Assembly: GCA_963978905.1 (NCBI GenBank)
Contig: OZ022260.1
Span: 18,030,334 to 18,094,333, forward strand
Reading direction: 5' to 3'
DNA: 64,000 nt
DNA from: Trichostrongylus colubriformis
Lineage: Eukaryota > Nematoda > Chromadorea > Rhabditida > Trichostrongylidae
The notes below the pieces were generated by a model. It made no database searches, was not told the origin of the DNA, and saw only the letters and a program-made list of their open reading frames with translations. Shown piece by piece: positions 1-11,500 of the stretch. Both the position numbers and the translations under genes were made by a program. The number at the start of each line of letters is the position of its first letter. Positions within the stretch are counted from its first letter, which is position 1.

Positions 1-3000
1 CTGAAGAAATTACTGCGGAGCGAAACAGAAAATGCAGTAAGCCAATGACTCAAATTACATGGCCACTCAGCTTATTCACAAGTAATGCTGAACATCAGGA
101 ATCAGACTGTTGTGCTAATCTTCCGGGAATGATTGAATGAATGAGAATCTTGGGCTAGTTTACAGCTTCATGACTGAGTTCACGAAAATTAACAGCAGCA
201 CAAAAAATGTTGAGCAGCAGTCGTTCCTGAAGGTTTCTCCCAAATGCACACCGTTTCTGTGCGTAATCAATGAGAAATGGGGCAATAACCACACAAAAAC
301 TCTAAAATGCCACCAAAATTTCGGACCAAGGCTGATGGCGGACTTCGCATCTCTGACTTGCGATTCCATACGTGATTCGGTGATCATAGAATGACGCGAC
401 TTCGCATAGAAATCGCAGCATTGCGAAGTCACAAAGAAATTACAGATCACAAAGTTGAAGTGCGAGGTTTGACATCATTCATAGGCTTCAGCAATAGAGA
501 ACAAGCAAAACATCAACTGGGCCGAACACGATATAAATATCGAGCACAAGTCGTGTGGAGAAAGCGAAAGCATGGTGGAACAAACTCTTCCTTGGTCATT
601 TGCGTGGGTCATCCCAATGGGGCGATAAACGCCACGATCATGTTTGTTCCCGAATGAGCAAGTTTTTCGCAACTTCCACTTTTAATAATGTATTTGAGCT
701 CTGCTCTGACCTTACAGAGAAAAAGCGCACTATGAGTCGGTTCAGTCTCGTATTGAAACGAATTCGTAACCATCCTCATGCATCAGAACCATAACGAACC
801 GAGGCTGTCCTGCTCGTCGTGCAACACCATGTGCTGCACGTGGTCACCCAGGACCTTCCACTTTCGGGTCACATGGAAGCGTCGATTTCTGAGAGTTTTG
901 AGCATTGAGAGCAACATATCTAATGGTCATCGCACTATTGTAAAAAGATCCGTGTTTTAACACCACTACTGTTATAACCAGTTAATCAACACCAAGTATT
1001 TTCTAAGTGAAAACTTTTATTGCTTGAATTGTTAGAAAACATAAGGAGTGCTGCATATGTATAGCGTTACAAACAGTGAAATTTTTTTTGTCACTAATGT
1101 AAATGCTGTCAAAGGAGTGTTGCCCATACTATTTGCTCTTTGGAGAAGAGAAGTCCCAGAAAGATACGCTATTCTCCATATTCAGAAACGTATGATGATA
1201 CCATTAGACCACGGTAACATTTCAAGAAGTCAAATTTTGATTTAAATTTCCTGCGACATCATGTGTTGCAAGCGCTACGTTTTTGGTCAAATACACCGGA
1301 GGAGGGCAACGGTACCACTGGAGTTAGGGGGGGGAGGGGAGGCGGGGCCAGTGCACTGTGCTCTGTGTCTCCAACGCTTTGGCCAGAGCGCAGAGAGGAC
1401 ACAGCGCTTGCCGATTCGGGTTGGAATTCGGCAAAGAAACGATTCTGGTGAAGCAAATTCACGCCTTTCATTTGAAGCAAATTCATGCCTTTCATTAAAC
1501 CGGATCCTGCATTTCCAACCTTCAATGGAAGTAAAAAAAAATATAACTATCACCGATGTTCTTAGTGTTTCTCTGGGTATTCAGATATTTCACTACTTGG
1601 CCAACACCTTGCCGAGGTCGATCCTTACATTTACTAGAACAAAAAAGTTCTTGTCAGTATGTTAGTTATGACTTGACATTCAATGATAAACACAAAATTA
1701 CTATTATGTGTGCCAATTATAGTGTGTACTTTGTCTTCCCGTTAGTCGAGAACCTTTTTACCAGTGTTACTAATGCTGTAAATTGTAACCCCAAACAGCG
1801 AAAAGGACGGTCAGAAGGTATGGGAGTTTCACCCGCACAGATAATCAAAGACAGTGGTAGGGGTAATTCGGCTGCATCATTTATTCCGATTTTTGATAAC
1901 AGGCGGTGAATGCTTTTTACACGAAAGCCGAAACCTCAAGCACCACGTGAGTTCATCAATATGGCAATAGCACGATGAGATAAGTAACACTTCACTATCA
2001 CACTTACCACTTTACACCTCAGTCATTGTTCGGCGATGTCGACCCTGAGAGGCGGACTTTGTTAAGAAAGGCGGAGCCTGTCAGAAGCAATGTTCATTGG
2101 CAACTGCGACACACATGGTCTTCTTAGAGCCCCAGTTTCCACATTCACACGACGACTCACTTCAAGGATTCTCCATTACCCACGTTACCCCACTACTGCC
2201 TTTAAGAATTAGGTACAACTGCAAATCTGACAGCCAAATTTGATCCCTTGAACCAGATTCGCCACAAATTCATTCGATGACCCTGTAGAGAGCTCACATG
2301 TGAGAGCAATGATGATTGGATAAGACCCAGCTTATGACTCCAGCGCTCAAGTGGCCGATGACAGACTTTGCGATGCTGCGATTCGATGCAAAGTCAAAGC
2401 AGGGTTGCAAAATCGCGAAGTGTGACATAAGCTTTGCAACTGCGGATCGCTCAATCAGCAAATAGCACCTCTCAACAACAACACCAACAGAAAATGATGA
2501 AGGGCAATACCGCAATCCCAAATGTAAAATGCAGAAGAAAATGGAGTGGATGAGGGCACCTCACCTTTGCTGTGGAAACTAAGGCCAAATACAAGTTGGA
2601 AGAATATCATGACTTGTAGCGCCTTCCCGTTCATATCAAACGAGATGAACACTGCAAAAATTAATATCCCTTAATTGCACTCTGAAAAAGCTCCATTAAT
2701 GTGGCATGTGTAGAAACAAATTGGCCCACACTTATACACGGTACTGTGCGAGGTGGTGCATTACTGTAGTTGTATTACAAAAGACCGCCCCCCACCAGAC
2801 TCCACGACCAAGAATGACAGAGACCAAAATCTGCTTAAAGGCACCGGGAGGGGGGCAAGGGCGGAATAACGTTTACGAAAACAATGGCGTCTGAAAACAA
2901 ACATATGGGTTCGGTAGATACAATGTGTAACGAAACCAGCGTTGAAAAACGCGCCGTGAGACGGTATTTGGCCCCGGGGCGCGCTTCCGTCCGAACTGCA

Positions 3001-3165
3001 AGCTTCCGTGGCCGAGCCACGCTTCGTTCATTTTGAAGCTTGTCTTCGGCCTGATGTAACCTTATTTTTGAATTATTTCCTCTTTACTGTTTTCTAGTGA
3101 CATATTTTACTTGTTTACTTATAGATCTTCTTAATTGTGCATTTCTATACCTCAAAATCTCAGAA
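1..3165. other. Gene-free upstream stretch
   Basis: Only short ORFs with no recognisable domain are present, and none looks like an exon of a known family. A G-rich run lies near 1328-1350. A CpG-rich patch lies near 2940-3030 and contains a small hairpin (CGTGGC/GCCACG). I see no RNA gene or complete transposon. Confidence 0.5.
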
Positions 3166-3385
3166 GGGTCAAATAAAGTCGGGGGGAGACGCAACTTTGC
3201 GTCGACGTCGATGCTCCTTTCCCTTACTAGGCTTAGGCTAAAATTGATATCCCTTCCTCCCACATTAAAAAGCATCTGTCAAAGCATATGTCTCATCAGC
3301 TTCAGCCTAACCCTAGGAAGGGAAAGAAGCTTTGACGTGGGTAAAAATTTTGCCTCTCCCCCCCCCCCCCGACTTTATTTGACCC
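3166..3385. mobile_element. Short TIR element (MITE), about 220 bp
   Basis: The ends form an inverted repeat. The left end reads GGGTCAAATAAAGTCGGGGG and the right end is its complement, with the G run stretched to 14 C bases. The arms continue imperfectly inward (GAGACGCAACTTTG against AAAATTTTGCCTCTC). There is no coding capacity, so it is a non-autonomous DNA element. I could not settle a target-site duplication, so the superfamily is open. Confidence 0.7.
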
Positions 3386-3842
3386 GTAAGTACATCTAGA
3401 AACAATATAAGAAAGAACAAAGTGAAAACTAAAAGGAAAAAACAAATCTGTATTAGAACCATCTTCTTTTGGCACCATGCCAAGGCGTCAAATTGGCGAG
3501 TTTGTGCAATGGCGGCCACTCAAGCTCGTCCACACTACGTCTGTTCTACCGTAAGCCAAAATTACCCCTCCTGGTGTCTTTAAGTTTCTCAACCTGCTAA
3601 ACGAGTAATTCAAGTTTTTTAGCCAAGGTAAATGAAGATGGAAATTGGAACGTTTATTGACATTTCCATTGTGCTGAAAATAAAATGAATAGCCTTGAAG
3701 TAATCAAATTTTGCATAAGTAACCGCTACCAGCTCACAGGGTGCTTATGTAGTTGAGGCGAGTCACTCCACTGCGTCCAGCGCTATTTTTGCGTGGCTTT
3801 TCAGCCTAAGGCCGCGTTCATACTTTGCGATTTTGTGAACGA

Positions 3843-3953
3843 TTGAGCGACTGAGCGACTAAGCGACTGAGCGACTAAGCGACTGAGCGACTGCGCGACT
3901 GAGCGACTGAGCGACTAAGCGACTGAGCGACTGAGCGACTGAGCGACTGAGCG
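3843..3953. repeat. Octamer array, left arm of the MITE
   Basis: About 14 tandem copies of GAGCGACT, with some units starting AAGCGACT or GCGCGACT. The array lies directly inside the unique part of the left TIR. Confidence 0.9.
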
Positions 3954-4242
3954 GAATATGTTCATGACCTTGCACAACTATAAATCGTCTGTGGGCGATG
4001 TATCATGCATCCGCAAATATACGCCTCCTGTAACCATTGGTAATGAAATGGAGAAAATTGAAAGAAAAATTAAACGAATTCACTCGCATAAACCGTATGA
4101 CAAGTTTTCAAAAAACATCGTTTAATTAATAAAGTGAGAAAACCAAGGTATCAAATGGCAACCGTAAGATCAAATAAGCCTAACATGAATCTAAGACGAA
4201 CACGTTCATAGTTTAAAAAACTAACAGCAACAACAACAATCA

Positions 4243-4347
4243 TCGCTCAATCGCTCAGTCGCTCAATCGCTCAGTCGCTCAGTCGCTCAGACGCTCAGTC
4301 GCTCAATCGCTCAGTCGCTCAGTCGCTCAGTCGCTCAATCGCTCACA
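4243..4347. repeat. Octamer array, right arm of the MITE
   Basis: About 13 tandem copies of the complement, CGCTCAGT/CGCTCAAT. With the left array it can form a long imperfect stem. The two arrays differ in unit order, so they have changed independently since insertion. Confidence 0.9.
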
Positions 4348-4374
4348 AAATCGCAAAGTATGAACGCGGCCTAA

Positions 4375-5142
4375 GCCTTCAAGGGAGGAGTCTACCGTCC
4401 TCAAGTAAGGCTTAGACAAATATAAATATACACTTGAGTGTCAAAGTAGAACGGTTATGAGCGGCGAGGGGCAACAGTGTACCTCCTTCCAATAAGTCAC
4501 TTCATTCTGACGCTATCAGTCTCATTACAAAATCGCAAAATTCATGGGTTCCACATTGTACAAATGTTCTAACAACTTCATCTCTCGAAGTTAACCAAAA
4601 AGTAGCCTCAAAACTTCTTTGCAAGCCTAGGGCACACAGCTGTTAGTGCAAGAAAATATGTTCATCAAAAAATAAAATGGACCTGCGCAATTCGGTGGTC
4701 ACGAAGATTGTGATGGCAAGCACACCGATAGTTAGGCTCCAAACGTACTCCGAGTTCCATACAAATTGGAACAGGAAGCGAAACCGCACGCCTAGCATTG
4801 AAGACACAGAAAAGCCGAAAACACAAGCAAATAAGTGGAAACTCAACGTATTTCTGTTAGAATGATGGACTTTGCGATCCGGCGCACTGGCAAGGCTCCA
4901 GTGTAATAGCACCGCTAGCGGGCATTCGCCACGGGACCTGGTTGCAGTGCTGCGCGTGCTGTTTCTGGTGGGCGGAGCGCGACGGCTTCTAGTATTCCGG
5001 CCGCCTCTGCACATCAATAGCGGTGAGTGGTGAATTAATGCTGTACGTGCTGGATCGTTCTCCAATGTTATTCCGTGGTCTGTGGTGGTGCTGTTGATTC
5101 GTTTCATCGTCGAAGTGTATTCATTCGATCCCATCAACGAAG
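4375..5142 (+). promoter_or_regulatory. 5' flank and probable 5' UTR of the CRTC gene
   Basis: The stretch next to exon 1 (about 4860-5142) is richer in G+C than the DNA around it, as expected for a promoter or 5' UTR. I see no clear TATA box. The bases before the ATG (ATCAACGAAG) are not strongly pyrimidine-rich, so a trans-splice acceptor at this point is possible but not shown. A long open frame on the - strand (4643-5137) matches no known family and is probably chance. Confidence 0.35.
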
Positions 5143-5567
5143 ATGTCGGGAGCTTCTCCGCGAAAATTTGCCGAGAAAATCGCTATTATGAATCGGAAGC
5201 AAAATGAAGATGTTAACACCTTTGACAGCATCATGCGTGAAGTACGTCAGATTACCAGCACTGAAACGCAAGCGATTCCGTCACCGTCGACGTCTTTGCA
5301 TCCGCCGCAATGGAATCAACTCGGTGGCTCGTTACCGAATGTTCACCAAATGCCCTCGTATCAGCCGGATTGGGGCAGTCCATGGCCGATGGAAGCTCAG
5401 TCTGCCTACCATCGGAGCCGATCACCTGATCACCAGCATCCAATGCTCTACCATCCTTATGGGGGACGCGGACAGCGGTCACCCGATCGAGTTCCACCGC
5501 TTGATCCACACCATGTGCCCTATCCTAATCCGCAACATCAGTATCTCGCTCCTGATCAGTGGAATCA
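5143..5567 (+). CDS. crtc-1: CRTC exon 1
   Basis: The ATG at 5143 starts MSGASPRKFAEKIA, which aligns with the CRTC N-terminus (PRKFSEKIAL in vertebrates). No better in-frame ATG lies nearby upstream. The exon encodes residues 1-141 and two bases of codon 142. The donor is CA|GTAAGT at 5568, phase 2. The second half is rich in His, Pro, Gln and Ser, with RSRSPDHQH and RSPDR pieces that could be further phosphorylation sites. Confidence 0.92.
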
Positions 5568-8500
5568 GTAAGTCATTCACAGATTATTATTTCGATTGTT
5601 CCTTTACTGTATAGATTTTGTGCTGTTGGCTTCCGTTTACATTTGGGGATGCACCAGTCCCTCGCATTTCCTGTTTTGCTTAGTTAAACGAGTATTCTAT
5701 CTCAGTCGCACGCACAATCGTCTTCTGTGAATGCCGATCGATTTTCCGGACTACTATTGTTTTTATAATCGAGAACAGATGAGATATGCCTTAAACTTTG
5801 GACTCATCGGCACTTATATTTGGGTTAAGCTAAGCTTTCTAAGTATTTCTGTAAAAGTTTTTTTCGCGTTTTCTCGATGGTTTTTTAAAACTACAGGGCT
5901 TGGAACACAATAGGATTATTCATATTTCCAGTCTGTCCCCATTTGGTTAGCTGGGCTCTGTCATTATTCCCTCTTGTTTCTCTCTTCATTCCTGAGTTAA
6001 TTGGATCAATACGCATATCTTTTTCGATCCCCGTACTGATATAGTAAAAAGCATAGTGAAGCATTTACATTTTCGAGTTAGAGACATTAAGCTGTGATCA
6101 TAGCTGTGGAAATAACGATACAGTGGATTGCGCGGGAAAGGATTAGATACTTATCGAGTGGGAGATAGGGCAATGGAAATTGGACGTACCCGATCTTCTC
6201 AAAGGTTTGAAAATCCGCTCTTCGACTGTTTCCACGGATCGGCCATTATCGATGTTCGTATCTCAACCTTTTCCACGATTCTGGAAACCGCACCAGTTCT
6301 GCTTACTGTGGTAACTCCACACTCATGAATAATGCCTGAGCTCTTCCATTGTGCTGGTATCCTTTTCGTCTTCTCGTCTTTGAATCCCAGTTTTGGAGAT
6401 GGAATATGGTGTGGTTGTGATTCATGCGACGTGAAACAAGGACATCTTATGACTCAAACATTAGTGTTCTGGTGTCGTAGGCACACTTACGTCTACTTTT
6501 TTCTTCAATTTTCCACGCCGAGCTTGGTGGTTGCTTTACTGAATGGTCGCTTGGACCATCAGAGTGATCAGCTTTATCGAGATTCCTGCTGAGGTAGTGT
6601 TATTATAACATTTTCTTGGTGGTTGCTCTTTTTGCTTCTATTCTGCTTTACTAGTTAGGATTGAAGCCAAGCATTCAAACTGCTTCATTTTACTTATCTT
6701 TCTATTTGTGTGTTTCGACAGCATATGTCACATACATTGCTGTGTATAATGTTTTCATAGATCTGCTGTATTTGGCAGTAATCGATCCCTTTATGAAATT
6801 GTTTGAATTTCGATAGTAGATTTCCCCGCAGGAAGTGCTCTCTTATGCATGTGAAGGGGAAACTTCTCATTGTCAGCGGGTGTTGCACTTTGCGGAGTTC
6901 GCGGAATCGATTTTTACATGTTTTTCACCGGACGCTGTGTCCAGTTGCTGAGGCTAGACGCTTATTATATATATCAGCAGACGTATGAGAAACGATATGA
7001 AAGCTGCTAGAGTTATAAGCCATTCTCTTTAGTTTCTTTTTTTTCGGATAATATTCCAATTAATATGCTCCTGAATATCACCTAACTTGGTCGGGATTAA
7101 AGGCACAGTACACGATAATATGAGTACCTTGGTTCCATCAGCGAGCAGATAGCCCCTTCCACAACTGCAGAGCGTGTGCCATCATCCCGGCGCTAGGGTG
7201 AGTGCTCAACGGGAAATGGACATGTAAATAAAATGGCGGCCACCGTCTCAAGATGGCCCGTACCCATCTTCGATTAAGCCAGCGGGTAAGCGGTGGCTTT
7301 TAGCTGTATGAGAGGTATGATATCGACTGACTAATAAATGATAGGGAAAACTCCCATTGTAAGAACAATCTTATCAAATAATTTTATCACGTTAAAACTT
7401 GTCCAAATACTTGCTTTTAAGCTGCAAACTCGTCGAAGCCAAGGCTAGTAAACACCTTGTTGTCGAAGTTTCCGAAAAGTTTCTTTGTTTCTTCACACTT
7501 GTGTTCTTCAGCACCCTCAAGGTCTTTATGAAGCGAGACGAGACACGAAAATTATCGGGAACTGTGCCTTTGAGTTAATTTGTGGTACCAACCGAAAAAT
7601 TTCTTGTTTCACCATGCCCGCCACCCCCTCTACACCATCCTCTGCTCCCTCGCCCTTTCCCCACGCAGAAATACACATTAAGAGGGTTATAAAGCTCAAG
7701 CGCGTAGACTTTATGGTAGGAGAGTTGAAAGCAAAGCTTAACGCTACTCTCTATGCAGTTAATGATGTTGCATTACAATTTAGGGAATTATAATGGTTAT
7801 AATGTACGAAAGAAGAATCCTTCTCTCGTTTGAGCGCTTGGTCCCTGATGGCAAGAATGTGCACTACCACTATACCAGTTCAAATTGCGCAACATGAGAT
7901 GATTCACAGGCGCTGTTCCTCCTTTCGACTTTGGTCGCTTTACTAGTTCCTTGCTGCTATCGGATTTCAAAGTCATTAGGGATAAGTGCTTCGATTGGTG
8001 GTGTAAGAATACCTTCCTTTCCAAAATTTGGATATATTGTTGGTTTTGATGCCGAAGTTGTATAAATCCGAAAAAAGATGTATAACCATACCCTCTGAGC
8101 GAACAAGGATGACCACATCAAGCGTCTTTTTTGCTGCATTTTGTGATCCCTAAGCTTACACTATCTATAGAGTTAGCTTTCGCTGTCCATCATTATTGCT
8201 AATGGCAGTAAAGACAAATGGCTTTTCACTGCAGCTCGAGGAAGTAGTGCGGAACACACGATATATGGGATTGCTCTGGCACGGACAGAGCGCTGAAGGA
8301 ACAAAATCGGGTATCAGAAAGGTTTTGGGGCACTCTTGGAACCAGGAGAAAACTGTGTTAATGTTCAGAACGCCTTTCAATTCTCCATTTTGAAGATCTT
8401 AACCTTCAGAGTAGTTTGTCAAGTATGATAGCTGATACTGGGTTTGAATTACCTCTCATTCTACAGAACCTTCCCACATACTATATGAGTATTATAGGCG

Positions 8501-11500
8501 GTTGTCCCTTGATTTGTCAATTTCCTCTTGATACCAATTTTAGCTCCTATGTAGACTTTTTTTATTGTAAGTATTACCAGAGGTTATTTTGTGCCCGAGC
8601 TGAAACGTTCTATGGTTATGTAGGATCTATCTGGAGGTATCACCTCGAAGCCTTCATATCAAAATAGCGCTCAACGTTCTCTCGTAATCCTCTTCATCCT
8701 TTGTCCTATTGTCAGAGTTGCAATGATTCCAATGCCCTTCTAATAGCTCCTATCAGCTAAACAAAATGTCGTATGGTGGAACATCTACAATTCCTATACT
8801 GAGAACGTATTTCCCCTCTGTTGTAGTACACACTTGCCGCTGTCATGAATTATTTGCTGAATAACCGTGACTCGGGATTATTGGAGCTGCTTAAGAGGAT
8901 CCAGACAAGAGCTGCAGCTGTCGCCGACATAATGCGTATTGAATCTTATAAGTTATGCGTGATGGATTTCCTTGAGATTTGCTGTGTGAGCGTGAATTAG
9001 GGGCGACATTAAGGGATGATCACAGGAAGCAACTGATAAACTAATGGATATTGTTTGATGAGTATCGGTAATCATTATTCATGTGAAGGTGTCCTCACTT
9101 CCAAGTGAGCACGACTGCGCTTGGTAGAGAGAACATTCTGAACACAAAAGCGTCGTTGAGGGACTTATTGGAATAACAGTGTTTAACCTCTGCGTTCGTA
9201 TTCATTTGGGAAATATGAGACTATCTGGTTTTTTTGGCGATGTTCTTCTGCAATGTTGCGAGAATTGTTAAGCGTTTGTTTTTATCATCATCGACGTCTA
9301 GCAATTCTAGTGGTTCGTAATTGCACTCTCACTTCTGATTTCTCTTTGTCTGTTTTTTTCGAAGTAGTGGTTGAAGGAGTCATTGAAATCTAAGTAAGGT
9401 TTCAATAATAATCTTTGAAAGAGTCTAGCGCTGGAAGGTTTATCAGCATAACCGAGGACTCGGTACAGCTGCGGCAAAATATTGACCGCTTTCAAATCCT
9501 TATCATTTTAGTAGGAAAAAAGATATCGGCATGAATTTTTTCGTGCAAACGCTCCGTAGATATTTCGCAATATCACTATTATACATAATCGTGCACTTAG
9601 AATTGGATGCGATGGCTTCTGGGCAGCACACGCAGGCGAAGACGGTGACGGGGAGCGTATACGGTCTGACGCATGTGACCGTCGTGAAAATCGCCTTGAA
9701 TTTCGCCGAAAGAGTGTTCGGGGAATGGAGCAGATTGTGGAGGGTAGCGCAGGCTTCCCCCTCCAAGATACTCCATAAAGAATGTCGAGCGCGCGGAGAT
9801 TTATGTGGTTTGGTGATCGTGACGAAGTCCGGAGGCTGTTCTGAGACCACTGTTGTCGCTATCACACTTTTTGGGTCTGGACTGCTTCCTACTAGAAGTC
9901 ATCCCGAGTCCATAGTAAAGTATCATCCAGTATTGTACGTGCCTTCCGATGGCTCAGTTTAGTTAGTTCTGTTGATTAGTTCTGTTGTTTGTTGATCTTT
10001 CTAAGATATCATCGGTCTTGTGACATCTTGCAGCTTCGCCCCATCGTCTCGCAAGGATACCCCTTCAAACAACCCGGAGCTTGAGCTTTTCCAGTATTGT
10101 GCACCGTCCCAGAGCGCAGAACCTGCGCAACTTCTCACTACTCAACCGCTTCTTTGAGCGAAGGTCATTTGCGACAAACGGCGGATGCTTCCCAACAGCG
10201 TCTTCTCCATTGTGTCCTCCCAAAGGCGCTCACAACGAACTTTGGGGACAGAGCACTATATGTTTGCTGGGAACATGCGTTGATGGCATATTTCACTAGA
10301 ATATTTCTAGTAACTCCCTGATATGTAAACCTTGCCTGACCATACGTCCATGACGACACCAAAGGCTTGCGTGTAAGCGGCACTCTGGCTCATTTCCATT
10401 GATCAGTAGACGATTTTGACTGAGCGGCCCCTCTTTTTACCAGCATTGCAGTGTGCGGATGGCGATAAGATATAAAGTGCAGATGTGAGTGTGGGGAATT
10501 CATGTCACGTGGTAACGTCTTGCCAGGTGCTGGTGCTAATCAATTAGAGTGTTATTCAGTCGATCTGTTTTTCTGAGATGAAAGTAGCTTATGCAGAATG
10601 AGTGGTCCTGGATTCAGCGGATTGCGAAGCCATTACTTGTAGAAAGAAATTTCCATTTTCTAAAAGCTGGTTTGGGCAGTGCAGAGCAAACGTCAAGTAC
10701 ATTATCGAAGCATGATAGAACTCGTTTGAAAGGGTTTTTATTCAAGGGTTTTCTCCATCTAGGGCCCAAGGGGAGGTCATTTTCCGTTGGAGAACCATTC
10801 TTCTTTGATGCTGACCACCCGATTTTTGCTCCGTCTTGACTGAACTCATCCTTCCAGTCAGGCTGCAGGGGGGAAGGGAGGGGAATAAATCAGGACGTTC
10901 CTATAAAGATGCTGAGTTATGGTTTCGATTCGTGGGCTGCGGCTAGAAATTAAGAACAATAACGTCATAAATCAGAACTCAGAACATCTGAACCCATGGC
11001 TTGGGATATCTGCTGCGCTTTTGTGACTTAGGGTATTATATTGCAATGTTTTGTCTTTGTGTTCGCCTTATTTGCTCATCTGCGGCAGATTTGGTTTATG
11101 CGCCCAAGTGCTGTACGTAAAGTTCAACAGCACTCATTTGCTGAACATTTGGAGGTTCACTACGCAGACTCATTTTACCTATCCGCTTCACCTCAAATCA
11201 CAATGAAAGTAATTTTGCTGGTCGTAGAGTAGTGAAGCAGGATTCCTGCATTGAAACATACTCTTCTCTGTTTGCATCGCTTTGCAGATGCACATTCTGC
11301 GCACACTGGCTTTGCCAATCGCACACCTATGGAGTCTCTATACTCCGAAGTGGTGCCGCCGGCTGGGTGTGGATTCGTTGGGCAGAATGGCACGGGATTG
11401 GGAGGCAGCGACGGCGCAGTCGCACCGCAGCGCGACGGTCCTACTTTATGAAGGCGGTCCATGGTAGCAGGAGGAACAGTCCATTTTGCAGCATTAGATA

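Larger units (their letters stand above)
3810..4371. mobile_element. Harbinger-type MITE with octamer arrays in both arms
   Basis: The element begins GGCCGCGTTCATACTTTGCG and ends with the exact inverse. It is flanked by TAA on both sides (3807-3809 and 4372-4374). A 3 bp TWA duplication and a GGCC-type TIR are typical of PIF/Harbinger MITEs. Each arm carries an array of the octamer GAGCGACT with A/G variants, in opposite orientation. The ~290 bp centre is AT-rich and has no ORF. The copy is 562 bp and non-autonomous. Confidence 0.82.

Noticed and set aside
4643..5137. 164-codon open frame on the - strand upstream of exon 1
   Set aside because: No known domain, and it lies in the probable promoter/5' UTR of the CRTC gene. 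The hydrophobic stretch is a by-product of AT-rich sequence.
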